64,000 nt of DNA. It comes from Dreissena polymorpha. Lineage: Eukaryota > Mollusca > Bivalvia > Myida > Dreissenidae. Positions 24,092-42,774 of the stretch are shown here, piece after piece. The notes under the pieces are model-generated. The model saw nothing but the letters and a program-made list of their open reading frames with translations. It searched no databases and had not been told where the DNA came from. Position 1 is the first letter of the stretch, and each line of letters begins with the position of its first letter. Made by a program: the position numbers and the translations under genes. The DNA is taken from the NCBI RefSeq assembly GCF_020536995.1, contig NC_068360.1, forward strand, positions 12,681,304 to 12,745,303, read 5' to 3'.

Positions 24092-27000
24092 AGCACCTTA
24101 CATTGAATGTCAATTGTTCACTGTTGAAGTATAGTTAACATTTGATTTTTTTAGTAAAATAGCCCATCCTTATCAAAAAAGCGTTATGAGGTGTATCAAT
24201 TATATTCACAGAGTAAATGCAAAAACAATAATGCAACTTGAAATGCAAAAACATGAGAATATGGCAATTTTAGTACAGTACTACATTGATTCTGTTCTCC
24301 AAAATAAAAAAGATTGTTACAGTCTTCTACAGGTTACATTATACTATGTGTCTGCAATTGTCCTGAAAGGTACATTCCATTGATTTCATGGCAGAGCATG
24401 AATACACTTAAACAATAGATTAAAACTTTATTGTAATTTTTATTTCTCAACCTGTTTACAAACTGTGCTGAAAGCTATTTTTGTAAACAAGGTCACAACT
24501 GTCAGCATATTTTATAGTGATAGTGTCTCGTAAAATTCTACTTTGTAATTAACATTTTGTATCAGAAGGCAAACTAAAAATATGTGTGGGGTTGTTGATT
24601 ATATGTTTATGTTCAATTTCCTTTGTCCATTTGTATCATTATGAAAGGTAGTAAATTAACTTTGCATTTGCACTTATATAAATTGAAGGTGTTTATTAAA
24701 ATATCTTGTTTTAATGTTTCACAATGCTTTGTAGGGAAAAAGCAATACCCTCAAATGGTAAAGCAACTCAAATAACTCTGGTAATGTTAACTTTTTTTGA
24801 ACTCGTTCCAAATATAAGCAAAACTAATAATGTTCTTCAAATTTCGTGAAATCGTGTCATTCTTTTGAAATATAAGTACAGTAAACAGTTTCCAGTTTTA
24901 CTCATTTGAAATATGAATTAACAGGCATATACACAGTAAAACATGGATTGTGGGTTGAACATAGACATTGATTCACTGTGCCACTTATGAAGATACATAT
25001 GATCAGATATACATGTTAGTCTTTTGTGTATAACAAATATCAAGGACAATAGTAGTGTCACTGTTTAATCATGTGACTGGCTGAACTTGTGGAACATACA
25101 TGTATACACTCTCCAAATATGGACTCACCCCAGCAATCTCTATGTATGTACATGGTACAAATGCACGGGCAGCATGCACATACATGCATATTTTGATAAA
25201 TGTTATGGTTGTAAACTTCACAGTTAAGATGTTTAGAGATATAGCATAGTGATCGAAGTTGTTAGTGCTATTGTAGTGGTGAAAGCTCTGTTGATGTTAT
25301 TCAGCACTCTGGTGTAGTTACTGTGTGTGATCTTGTTGGGTCAGGGTTCATAGTCTGAAATTTAAAGTAATTGTCAACACATTCAAAATATTTCTATTGC
25401 AAAACAGTATTTTGCATTTTAAAATAAAAGAAAGCATGACCCAAAATATTTCGATTGCAAAACAATATTTTGTATTTTAAAATAAAAGAAATCATGACCC
25501 ATGAAATGTAAAGAAAATAAATATATTTTGAAAAATACTGCAATCGAAAAAAGTGCTATATGAATTATTTGTATGTTTGTACTATTGCTCCAGGCATATT
25601 GGTGAGATTGATTTGTTCAATTATGTTGTTTTTATGTCACATATGATATTTGTTGATTTTTTTTTTCGAGTGCTTTGAAGCATAATATTCAATTTTGGGT
25701 TGTATGTGATGTATTCTGACAGTGAACCACAATAATTGATTTGATTCTTTGATTAATGGTATGATTGATGATTTAATTATTGATTGATTGATCAATTGTA
25801 GACTACTTATTATTAGACCAGTTCTGTGTTATTGTTTACAATCAAGATTTACAGTGCCTGCATACTGACTGGTTGGAAAAAGCATAGGTAACAGTAACGT
25901 ACAACATGTGCATGTTCAGTCAATCAATCAATAAGTAGTAAAAAAATAACATAAAAACATTTGAATAATACATTAAATGTAGAATGTTTAGTACTAATAC
26001 CTCATATTATTAAATGTGATTTCATTTATATTAAATATAATTCGTCATAAGCATCAGAGAAAAGTTATTCTCAACAGAGTTAAATTTATTAGCAGGCTAT
26101 TTCTTGTACAAAGCTTACATTTAATTAAATAACAAAAACATAGCATTAACCCGTTTCTGTAAAACTAATTAAAGAATGTGTATCATACATTGATTGTTTT
26201 TAAAAAAGGTATGCTGATTTTTTTCTTGAATTGATGTGTCCAAATATAAGCCTACATGTATTTTGTCTGAAACATGTGACAAATATTTTTGTTTGGGTAA
26301 TCTCCCTTTAATTTGTTCGTTTGAACTGTTTAACCATGGTTTGTGTTTTGATTTTTGGTCATGAATTGTTTGACTCAGTTTTTAAAATCTTGATTTCATT
26401 TAGATGTATGTATACATGTTCGTAAAATTTGTATTGTATCACATTGTGAAAAATTTCATAAAAAAGAAAACTTAAATTCAGTCAAATATTTAATGCGTGA
26501 GATAAAAATACAACATTATCAGAACACTAATTCTGCACTTTCCTAGAATATATAGCAACCATTAAATAAGTGTCAGAACACTAATTCTGCACTATCCTAG
26601 AATATATAGCAACCATTAAATAAGTGATATTTTTTGTACAGTAAAATGTTATGGTTTACATGTTAGAATAAGTAACTTTTCACAACAAGAGTAGTCTCCC
26701 TCTAAACGCAAATTCACTCAATGCGATAATTATATGGGTGATATTAGAGAACCTTACGCAAATAATTATATGGGTGATATTAGAGAACCTTACGCATTCC
26801 TATTACACAGAAAACTCGTGCTCATTATATTCCTATCAAACTTGAAAGAATGACTTGGTATTGTGTAAACCCAGATCTAATATTGTAGATGTGCTCTCAC
26901 ATACGCTTTGATTCTTTATATTTGAATATATATATATTTTACTGCTTTTGGTGTTGTTATCTTTTGAGATATTCTTTAGCTCGTTTGGTTAAGGACATAT

Positions 27001-28043
27001 CAACGTGCCACAGTAACCTGCAGATTGAAGAATGATTACAAAGCCAAATATGTTTATAAAACGCGTCCGATCCATATTGCAGCCTATACTTATTATGACA
27101 TGCTCTGTTCATGGATACGCTGAGGTTTGACAAAGTACATCGTGTACGACAAAAGTTCGACAAGTATAACAGTTTGTACAATACTTGAGAAACGGACTTC
27201 GGAAGGGAATCCAAAGAGTGCGGCTGTCAAATTTGTCCACGAATACTAGTGGGTCCACGGATATACGAATTTTATTAGATGTTGGGAATAACGACATTAT
27301 ACCCTTTCTTCAAACGAATTGGAACAGCGTGTATGTATTAAATGCTTGCAACCGAGCCGAGGCCCGCACGGGTATTTGGTTCCAGCGATGAAATAAACAA
27401 AAGGTCCAACTGGCGACAACTAATCGGGAGATCGGTATTTTACCACGCACGTTTTCCACCGTGAACACAGACTGGTAGTCAGTAGCACCTCAACACAATC
27501 CATAAAAAAAAAGGTTTAAACCTACCGTCAGTTGAACTGGTCGCTGATGCGGAACCATTACAGTTTATGACTGGTGTAAATGAAAGAGCTTTAGTTCCCT
27601 TGAACGCGACATTTTTATACATTACTTTCGTTAAAAAAACAACGTTAGTTTTAGCAGTTTAATAACACACGGTGTACTACTGAGTGGACGGCTCGGCTTA
27701 AATGGTATTTAATGCGTTCACTTAACGTTGTATTGAGTTAATCCAATCTCACATCAAAACATTTGGATTAACCACAAAATTATCCAACGTGTATTCTTTT
27801 CAATACTTACGAATGCTCAGAATCGGGGTATAACTGTCCCACCATGCAGTTATCTCACCTTTATACTGACGGAGAAACTTCAGGGTCTCGGTATCGAATA
27901 TATACCGTTAAATCGGTTCACAAAAAAATCGGCAACACTATCTCCGTCATCATGAATTTCATATTGCTTAAAAAAAATCATACTTAGCACAACATACTTT
28001 ACGGCGGATATTTTTCGACATCGTCATATCATTAATTTAAATA
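24092..28043. other. intergenic/3' region with small tandem duplications
   Basis: No gene recognised. Three short duplications are visible: about 63 bp twice near 25,380-25,500 (ATTTCGATTGCAAAACAATA), 54 bp twice at 26,517-26,625 (CTAGAATATATAGCAACC) and 37 bp twice near 26,726-26,800 (AATTATATGGGTGATATTAG). Bases 26,950-27,400 are less AT-rich and open in three overlapping frames, but none resembles a known protein or has clear splice sites. Confidence 0.5.
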
Positions 28044-28543
28044 TTAAAGGGACCTATTCACGTTTTGGTAAATTTACAAAATTAAAAAAAATGTTTCAGA
28101 TTCGCAAATTTTCGTTGTAGTTATGATGTTTGTGAGGAAACCAATAATACTAAACATTTACCATGCTCTAAAATATGCATTAAATGCATCTTTTGACGAT
28201 TTAACAACCTGAAAATTATAACGCGTTTCAACGCGAAACGATTGAATAATTTGGTGAGTTCTGTTGTTGTTATTAACTTTCGTGACACTACGAGGATTGC
28301 TTATATAAAGTATAAAATACAACACTCAAAGTATGAGCACGGATGACCGAGTGGTCTAAGCGTTAGACTTTTACTCCAAAGATCAGTGGTTCGAGCCTAG
28401 TTGAGAGTTACTTTTTTTTTCGTTCTTTATTTGTATTCTTGTTTTTTTTTTACTTGAGCTTTTTAGATGTTTACATTTATCAATATAAAGCATTTAATGA
28501 CTATCTTAAATGTCTGCCAAAATCTGTTAAAAGGTCTCTTTAA
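28044..28543. mobile_element. 500-bp TTAA-flanked TIR element carrying a tRNA-like promoter
   Basis: TTAA at each end brackets inverted termini AGGGACCTATTCACGTTTTGG and, on the other strand, AGAGACCTTTTAACAGATTTTGG. A tRNA-like segment lies at 28,337-28,407. A second copy in inverse orientation is at 33629-35129 and shares the whole body (CGTTTCAACGCGAAACGATT, TTACCATGCTCTAAAATATG). It therefore combines DNA-transposon ends with a Pol III promoter. Non-coding. Confidence 0.75.
28337..28407 (+). other. tRNA-derived segment (A and B boxes)
   Basis: GACCGAGTGGTCTAAGCG matches a Ser/Leu-type A box and GGTTCGAGCC a B box. A possible anticodon arm (TTAGA CTTTTAC TCCAA) has a mismatch and the acceptor stem does not close well. 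This is a tRNA-derived repeat component, not a working tRNA gene. The partner copy is at 33,769-33,840 on the minus strand. Confidence 0.6.
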
Positions 28544-28858
28544 ATGAAAACATTGTCAATACATATTTATATAACTTCTCCGACTAAATTCTATTTTACG
28601 ACGAGACACACAGACGGATTAAAAGATAGACAAACCTACGGCCACATACATATTTTCAGCTTGCCCGGTCTTTACTTTCCAATACAAATGTACAGAATAA
28701 TAGCAACAAAAGCACATTAATCCGCCATTAAGAGTGTATGGCCCTGCCCATTATTAGGCACAGATTGTGGGGCGTAGCTGGGGCTCTCCGACTGCGGTGT
28801 GGTACACGTCTCTAGCCCGACTGCCCATTACAAACAACGCGGTCTAACGCTCAGGACA

Positions 28859-30322
28859 ATGATTCACGCAACTGGCTTCATAACAAAACTTATGACCGTG
28901 CGCTTTCTTATTTGTGCATTGTTTATATTTTGTGTTTTTTGCGTAAAATTATATGGCGTGGTTGAAAATCGCAATGCTATTAGCGGACGTGTTTCATGCG
29001 AAACTCATCCGGATAAACTGTCAATCTACGGCAGTGTGCAAGTGGGTTATGCTAAAAACTCGATTGATTCGCCAACAAGGGAAATCCAACATTTAGAAAA
29101 CAGTGACCAGACATGGCACGTATTACGGTCGGATAACGGGTCTCATATTTTGTTGTTCTCTGCTTATCGCATCTTTGTTGGAAGTAAACTTCGTCTAGTA
29201 ATTGTTGGTATAGAGAAGTGTCCGACTGCGGATCACAGCCGGCAGTGTGAGTTTAGGGGCGAGATACGGGTCGCTAAGGGGCCACACGAGCGTGCCCTCA
29301 CCGCAGTCATCTTGCATAGACGGCTTCTCCCGGAACATCACATGAAGGACTACAAGCCGGTTGTCTATGGTGCAGAAATTGCAGCATCGTTTCACACGCA
29401 GGACATCACGGTCAGATTCGTCAACGGGCCTGACGTGTCTCACTCTGTGACTCTTCGTATTGAAGGAGTCCCCAAAGACAATGTTTACACATTTGTTATG
29501 TGCCTTGGGCCCTTGCGATCCACAAATGATCAATACCCCGGTAGAATCGTAGAATGGGTGGAGTTTAATAGACTTATGGGCGTTGACCACATATTCGTTT
29601 ACCTAACCAATGCATCCTCCGAATTACGAGAAGTTCTAAGATATTACAAAAACAAAGGTTTAGTGACGGTTCTGAACTGGACGTTGCCTGTCGAATCAGA
29701 CATTCATAACTTTGGACAAATGGCTTCGCTGCATGACTGTCTTTACAGAAACATGGGGGCCTCAGAGTTCTTGGTGAACGTCGATCTGGACGAGTTCATA
29801 GTTCCACGTGGCGGCTACAGAAACTGGCGGGACTGGATTGAAAACGTGCTGCCTGCAGCCGAGTACCAGATCGGAAGTAGCGTCTTTAGCAGTCGGTCCG
29901 ACAAAGACACCACTGGCTACTCCAGTAACATCTCTCGAGTATATATCACCGTGTCACTGATACACACATACCGACGCCTGCATGTGTATACAAACTGTGA
30001 GAGGACGAAGTACATAGTTCGCCCGGAGTGTGCACATATCCTGGGTATACACTGCGTGCATGAGTTCGCCCAGTGCAGCGCTGGTCGGTCAGTAGTGTCC
30101 GCGGACCCAGGCAAGATTCTAGTTCACCACTACCGGGGCTACAGCACGGACACGGCTAGAGGCGTCAGAGTGCAGGACAAAACCATGCTCAGGTTCGCCA
30201 ACAAGCTAGTAAAGTGCATTGAAAATGCATGGGAGAAAATACAAACAAACCCTAGACAGCATTTCACTTTACCTATTAACGAATTATGGACGAATTATGA
30301 ACGAATTATGAACGAATTATGA
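28859..30322 (+). CDS. glycosyltransferase family 92 protein (type II Golgi membrane enzyme)
   Basis: A single-exon gene of 487 residues. A short cytosolic tail and a signal anchor at about residues 14-35 (VRFLICALFIFCVFCVKLYG) predict Golgi retention with the catalytic part in the lumen. GT92 hallmarks appear in order: CLGPL at about residue 215, RIVEWVEFNRLMGVDHIFVY, NFGQMASLHDCLYRNMG, and the metal-binding DLD in VNVDLDEFIVPRGG (residues 309-311). GT92 enzymes include galactosyltransferases acting on N-glycan core fucose in nematodes and snails; the acceptor here is unknown. I chose the ATG at 28,859. The frame is open 20 codons further up, but only to a GTG. The last codons lie in an 11-bp tandem repeat (30,280-30,323). 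An AATAAA occurs near 30,760. Confidence 0.92.
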   Translation: MIHATGFITKLMTVRFLICALFIFCVFCVKLYGVVENRNAISGRVSCETHPDKLSIYGSVQVGYAKNSIDSPTREIQHLENSDQTWHVLRSDNGSHILLFSAYRIFVGSKLRLVIVGIEKCPTADHSRQCEFRGEIRVAKGPHERALTAVILHRRLLPEHHMKDYKPVVYGAEIAASFHTQDITVRFVNGPDVSHSVTLRIEGVPKDNVYTFVMCLGPLRSTNDQYPGRIVEWVEFNRLMGVDHIFVYLTNASSELREVLRYYKNKGLVTVLNWTLPVESDIHNFGQMASLHDCLYRNMGASEFLVNVDLDEFIVPRGGYRNWRDWIENVLPAAEYQIGSSVFSSRSDKDTTGYSSNISRVYITVSLIHTYRRLHVYTNCERTKYIVRPECAHILGIHCVHEFAQCSAGRSVVSADPGKILVHHYRGYSTDTARGVRVQDKTMLRFANKLVKCIENAWEKIQTNPRQHFTLPINELWTNYERIMNEL

Positions 30323-32140
30323 ACGATTTTTTTCTAACGTTATTATGTGACATTATGGAGTTAATATCCGTGAGTGTAAACCAATTAGACCAAACTTTTC
30401 ATTAATTAATTTATTAGTCATGCTCACAAACAATGTACTGAACGAGCGTGGGCGTCCTTTAAAAATATATTAATCACATTCAAGGGCTTCGTGTTTGCAA
30501 ACATCTTTGAACGCGAATTAAATGCAACAGTTTTGATACCATCAAGAAAATTGTTCTACCGAGCATATATATAAATAACTGGTATGTATGTGCATGTGTG
30601 CGTGTGTGCGTGCGCGAGGGCTTGCTTTTCTGTGCATGCGTATGTATGTATTTATGTATGTAGAAGCGCGCAGCGCCCAAAACTAGTTTGCTCGTTCGAA
30701 AAAAACAACATAAAAATAATTATTCAAAAACAAAATTGATATTAATTTCGAACAACAGAATAAATGTAAATGCCTAAAGGGATAATAGGAAATATTTCTG
30801 TCTTTAATTCAGACACTGGCCTGTTGCCTGAATTTTCGATCGTCCGTTGCTGAGTCTAATTATATGTCGAACATTTTGATATTCTTTATGCCTGATTTCC
30901 GTATATGAACCCTTTCGAATTCCATCATTCTTCAATAAAAAGATTAAGTAATGACGTCATCAATATTTGTAGCGAAAATATTGCAAAACTTTAGTTCTTC
31001 GGTCTATGTATATTCTTTAAAATATCGCAACCATCAAGTGATGACATATTTAAAGAAATTTCGTTATAGGCGTTACAAAAATGCTCCAGTTTACAATGAT
31101 AAAATTTTGGTAATTTTCGGTGGGTAAGGATATAAATAAATCTGAACGCTTCGGACAGTGGGCTACTCCCCAGACGATCGCCGTTATGGCGGAATTGTCC
31201 GAGGATTCCCGATTGGATATAAATGTATGCTTTTTCGAATAAACTTGTTGTTTGAATAACCCGGGTGAATAACCTTGCGATACAGACGTTTTAAACAATT
31301 TGTTTCCTAAACGATTGTTCTTTTCTTTGATATCGCATGGACCAATGAAACACAGCTTGTGTTCGTGAGTCCTTCCCATATGTACGTTAATAAAAATCCA
31401 TTGACACTGATAGGGACATAATGGCTGAACGCGAAGTTCAAGTACAATCTACCGCACAATGAACAATCAGGACGTGTTCCGTACAAACTGCGTCACGGCT
31501 TTCATTTTCTGCAGTCATTTACGGAACATAATAGAATGTAACAGATGGCTTTGAAACATCGTGACTGACCTATGACACAACGTTTTATTTAAAATCAGTT
31601 TGACTCAGAAACGAATACGAAGTCATAAATATTTGGTGTAATATTTTTACATGACACACAATCTTATTGTCCGAATAATTGTACAATGTTATCGTTTGAT
31701 TCTTGGACATAGTTGATTCAATTTAAGCATTTCAAGTTTCGGTGCCAATAGTATTCAATACAATATTCGTCATGGGTTTGCAGTACGATAAAACAAACGT
31801 TTCTAATTTTCAATTTCAACTTAAGCTTATGAGCTTAAATCTGCCGTTCTGTCATGTCCGATGGTGTTTGTAATTTGATCATCCTTAATGTGACTCGATT
31901 AGGAAACCAAGTGGTATTACCTACTTATAATATAATACAAACCTTTACAACATAATGTCAAACTATGTTTTTTCGCTGAGCGACGACGATTGCTTGTATG
32001 TCATGGTAAAAGTGTCATATTTTAATATTGGGATGCACATACTAAGGTAAATTTGAAAAAGTATGGATATCAACGCCGTTTTACTTATATGTCTTTAAGT
32101 GCAGTTGTTGTTGCAATATTGGTTGCTTAGTTGTGCGAAT
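30323..32140. other. intergenic, no recognisable gene
   Basis: AT-rich sequence after the GT92 gene, with a GT/ATGT-rich stretch at 30,585-30,665. A minus-strand frame of 109 codons (31,050-31,379) has no recognisable domain and no supporting context. Confidence 0.4.
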
Positions 32141-32144
32141 AGTA

Positions 32145-32720
32145 GTTGTTGAGTGTTTGTCTGTCCATACTCCGAACGTTTGTCTGTCCTTCGTTCGTCT
32201 CCCAATGACAGTTACGTCTCAAGAAAGGCTTCATGGGCTATAATCTCACCATGTATCAAAACTTGGTGCTTTTTTGAAATCTGGACTGCATAGAACATAG
32301 CTGCACAAATCATGCAATTCTCATGTATTTATCCAATGTAAAAATTTATCGTGATTATTGTGATCTTTTGTAATCACATTTTGTTCTTTGTTTGTCGCCC
32401 GTCACCAACATATGCAGTGTGAGAATTCTAGAGACTACAATATTGAACAATTTTCATGAAACTTCAGGAAAAAAGATCATGAAAATGTTTTAAAGAAATT
32501 TCCCCAAATGTAGCTTGATCGAGTACGAAACTTGATCACGTGGGATAAAACAAGGCCACCGTGTTAAATTAATCAAAAAAGCTTGTAGACTCTATAAAGG
32601 ACACCATTTTTGCCTCATCACTTTAAACTTGCTCAAAAACATTTGCCTTATGATTTCTCGGCCAAATTAAAAAAAATCGGTCCGTTGAAAAACATGTTTC
32701 AAAGAGGCGGGCAGTTTTCC
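32145..32720 (+). mobile_element. degenerate Helentron-like remnant
   Basis: It contains GTTTGTCTGTCCATACTCCG, TTCGTCTCCC, TCTAGAGACTACAATATTGA-like and TTGAAAAACATGTTTCAAAG stretches that mirror the element at 15535-18778. A 133-codon frame starting at 32,610 reads partly through this repeat and is not taken as a gene. Confidence 0.5.
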
Positions 32721-33014
32721 ATATATGATTATTTATATAAAAATAACTTGTCTGTAGATGGAAAATCTATTGCTCTTGTTAGAGTATTCGAGTTTGTATC
32801 ATTGCCATTTTGTTTCTTGTGTATCTTCCTTTTAAGGTTAAGCGAGTTTTCAAACCAGTTACCTATTAAAGTGCCACATGAATTCAAAGCGAGAGAGTTT
32901 ACACGAAAAATGCTGTTACCAATACCAGTTGCAATTCCCAGTAACCGCAAGTGTTTAAAACTGGGAGTTGGCCTATTGCAACTACTTGGTACTCTAACGG
33001 TTAATATATGAGTC

Positions 33015-33265
33015 GCGTTTTGAGAAAACTGGGCGTAATTCATGTGCGTAAAGTGTCGTCCCAGATTAGCCTGTGCAATCCGCACAGGCTAATCAGGGAC
33101 GACACTTTCCGCCTTAACTGGATTTTTGTGTAGAAGAGACTTCCTTTAAACGAAAAATACCATGAAAGCGGAAAGTGTCGTCCCTGATTAGCCTGTGTGG
33201 ACTGCACATGCTAATCTGTGACGACACTTTACGCACATGCATTATGCCCAGTTTTCTCAGAACGC
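33015..33265. mobile_element. 251-bp foldback MITE
   Basis: The termini GCGTTTTGAGAAAACTGGGC and, on the other strand, GCGTTCTGAGAAAACTGGGC extend inward as near-perfect inverted arms (TGTGCGTAAAGTGTCGTC). Two further internal palindromes, TTAGCCTGTGCAATCCGCAC / AGGCTAA and its relative at 33,188, sit inside. Non-coding; family not assigned. Confidence 0.8.
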
Positions 33266-34263
33266 AACACAATTATTTTGAAACGTGTCCCGTGATCGAG
33301 AGTTGCTGTTCAGCGCGGCGTCTTGGACTGTATCATATGTGCACTGGACCTTAAAATAAATAAAATATTATGGTCAGCTGTTGATCTTTTCCCTTTAAAA
33401 TCTTATTAACTTCAACTATCGAATATTAAGCGCTCAAATGAGTATTTTGAACAACTCGATTTTGCAATGAACCGCTTAAACGACGGATAAGAATAGCTTA
33501 ACTGCCGACAATTTGTAAACACGCTCTCGCTGAACAGACGCATATCGTGAAGCAACATGAACTCCTTTTCTCAGTAACTTGTTGCCTACAGTACGTCTTA
33601 AACAATTACCGTACAACAATAGTTGTACTTAAAGGGACCTTTTCACAGATTTTGGCATATATTGAAGTTTGTCATTAAATTCTTTACATTGATAAATCTA
33701 AATATTGGATCTAAAATGCTCCAGTTAAAAAAAAAACAAGAATAAAATTAAAAAAAGAAAAAAAGTAACACTCAAATGGGCTCGAACCACTGACCCCTGG
33801 AGTAAAAGTCTATCGTTTAGACCTATCGGCCATCCGTGCGCATACAAAAAATAGTTGTATTGTATACTTTTAATATAAGCAATCCTCGTAGTATCACAAA
33901 ATATAACGACAACAACAGAACTCTCCAAAGTATTCAATCGTTTCGCGTTGCAACGCTTTATACTTTTCAGGTTTTTAAATCGTCGAAACATGCATTTAAT
34001 GGATATTTTATCACATGCTATACCCTGTTTCCCATGTAATACAACCATTACATATTTTTTATAGTACACATGTGTAATACAACATTTTTACGCTTCATTG
34101 GCTTAGTTTTCGTTTATTGACCAATTGCATTTTGTTTTTTTGGCTGAAATGACGTTGCAGCGTCAAATAACGTCACGAAATGTCAATCACATTCGGGATT
34201 TATCATTATGTTTGTGTAAATATTTATTTAATTTGCTCATTTAAAAGCATGTGATAAAAAAGA

Positions 34264-34406
34264 TCTGACACTCGTTGTCATATCATACCATATGTTATTA
34301 AACTCGTCCAGGAAATTCGTTAGTAAGCTCGCCAAAGGCTTGCTAACTAACAAAGTTCCTGAACTCGTTTAATAAAATATGGTATGATATGACAACTCGT
34401 GCCAGA
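34264..34406. repeat. long imperfect hairpin
   Basis: The arms are TCTGACACTCGTTGTCATAT onward to about 34,332 and its complement ending TATGACAACTCGTGCCAGA, with a loop near CCAAAGG. It lies within the inserted part of the element at 33629-35129, and is possibly the core of a foldback element. Confidence 0.75.
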
Positions 34407-34438
34407 TCCTATATTTTGAGCATGGTAAATGTTCAGTC

Positions 34439-35013
34439 AGGGGTTCCCACCTTTTTGTATGAACAAAATTCCCTGATTTTACCCTGATAGAAAAAACATT
34501 CCAGGATCATTATTTCGACCTATTTCTTGTTTTAGACACCCTCAATAAATAGCAGTTGCAGACAATAACATGTACTATATTTATGTAATTTTATAGCAAT
34601 GGCCTCCATTTCCCCTCACAGCCATACTTTCCTCGCCTTTTCATTTATTTTCATTTAATGTTTGTTTTTGCAACAATTATTGGAAAGTAATTCAACATTT
34701 TTAAACAGTAATAGGAACAACAGTACTAAGAGGAATTCAATGTAATTCAAACTGAGACAGTTCCTAGACCCTTTGCAGAGAAGCAGATAGCTTACTAACA
34801 ACACATTTTCACCATAGCCATGCAGAGGAATCGAATGGCTGTTTTAATTGTATGGACTTTTCGACACAAGTCGGGAAAGCCTGATCAAACATAATTTCCT
34901 GATTTGTTTCCCGATTTCAGGAACTTTTCCCGAATTCCCTGACTTTTTCCTGACTGCAAAAAGTGAAAGTCGTTTTCCAGGTTTCCCTGATTTCCAGGTT
35001 GGCTGAGAACCAT
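34439..35013. mobile_element. insertion inside the TTAA element copy, hAT-like ends
   Basis: It begins CAGGGGTTCCCACCTTTTTG. The right end, read on the other strand, begins CATGGTTCTCAGCCAACC. Many CCTGATTT/CCCTGA motifs lie near both ends. The flanks (GTAAATGTTCAGT and CAGTATTACTG) rejoin to match the intact copy at 28,150-28,165, proving an insertion. A CAGT duplication is possible, but its exact length is unclear. Non-coding. Confidence 0.6.
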
Positions 35014-35665
35014 GCAGTATTACTGTTCCCTCCAAATCCAAAATATCATAACCACAACGAAAATTTGCGAATCTGAAACAACTTTTATTAATTTTGTCAA
35101 TTTACCAAAACGTGGAAAGGCCCCTTTAAACAAACTGCATTGTGTGCAATTTAAGCATTGACTACTATGATAGTACTTGCAATTGCTCCTTGTGGCAGGA
35201 CCACAGCATTGGCTACTTTAATAGTAGAAAACAAGCTGTCTAGTGTCCGACTTAAGAATTGTATACTATATAAGTACTTGTACACTAAAGCATTGCTTAC
35301 AATAATAGTTAAAAACGTTTACGTATTTTGTTTACATTAATAAAGAAGATATGTTCCCATGGTCACTGTTTTGGTTGGTTTTACATCTGTTAACGATTCA
35401 TTGATGTAAATGAAGAAGTATATTCAGGACTTTACTTAATACAATCACCATCAACGTATATGGTCAGTAGGTCAGAAAGTTGGCATAAATGGTGTAGCAT
35501 GCATTCTGTCACACCACTGCATTGTCAGGAAAGAGCACTTCCGGATGACGTTATAAATGACTAATCTTAAAAGCCCTATTACATTGGTTGGCAGTTATGG
35601 ACAATGTCATTCAAAAATAGTAGATATATTCCGCAAATTACTTTCCGCGTAAAATGTATAACCAT

Positions 35666-35673
35666 TATATAAG
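35666..35673 (+). promoter_or_regulatory. candidate TATA box for TNF gene A
   Basis: TATATAAG followed by GC-containing sequence, about 530 bp before the proposed ATG of TNF gene A. This rests on motif and position alone; the window has many AT-rich matches, so the call is weak. Confidence 0.25.
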
Positions 35674-36202
35674 CGGACTACTCACAATCGAAGATTCATA
35701 ACTAAGACAGGATCAGTGACACAGTAATAATAACCTAATTTAGCAAAAAATCGAAAATCATTCTAAATGTTCGTCACTAACGTAGCAATAACAAACACTT
35801 TATCAAATAAATAAACATCTGTCTCTTCATAGACTCGGTGCACTAGAGATTTCGTGGAAGACACTTTCGGTATTAGATAACAGTTTTCTGTGTTTAAGTA
35901 TATATGTGTTTATTTACGTTATTAAACTTTCCATTAACGATGGTGTCGGGTTACGATAACTGGTTTAACGTGATCAATTCAGCTTAAACGGTAGCAGAAC
36001 ATTTGCGTGTGTTTAACGTTTACCCATTTAATAACAAATAACCCTAATTGCAAAATGAACTCGCTATTAACATTTTGATTACATTCGAAGAACAGCTGAT
36101 CTGTATCGGCAATAGGTATCGGTGACTCATACATCAATGCCCGTCGAACTGTCTGTTTATATGTATGACATAATCAAAATAACGCACTGCAGAAATATTG
36201 CA

Positions 36203-42774
<6,572 letters not shown>

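Larger units (their letters stand above)
33629..35129. mobile_element. second copy of the TTAA/tRNA-like element, with inserts
   Basis: TTAA at both ends, with termini AGGGACCTTTTCACAGATTTTGG and, on the other strand, AGGGGCCTTTCCACGTTTTGG. The body is the reverse complement of 28044-28543, including the tRNA-like part (33,769-33,840, minus strand). It is expanded to 1.5 kb by a hairpin-containing segment (about 34,040-34,430) and an inserted element (34439-35013). Comparison with the uninterrupted copy gives the empty sites. Confidence 0.75.

Noticed and set aside
26957-27391. Overlapping frames on both strands with somewhat higher GC
   Set aside because: I considered an exon or transposon fragment, but no frame shows a domain, and the three overlapping frames exclude one another without further evidence.
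28337-28407. A functional tRNA gene
   Set aside because: A and B boxes are present, but the anticodon arm is mismatched, the acceptor stem does not close, and the segment lies inside a repeated element.
28799-28858. Upstream 20-codon extension of the GT92 frame
   Set aside because: It starts at GTG, not ATG. The ATG at 28,859 leaves a normal short cytosolic tail before the signal anchor.
31050-31379. 109-codon minus-strand frame
   Set aside because: No recognisable motif, no start context and no adjoining exons; treated as chance.
32610-33011. 133-codon frame on the plus strand
   Set aside because: The first third reads through a degenerate Helentron-like unit, and the remainder has no recognisable domain.
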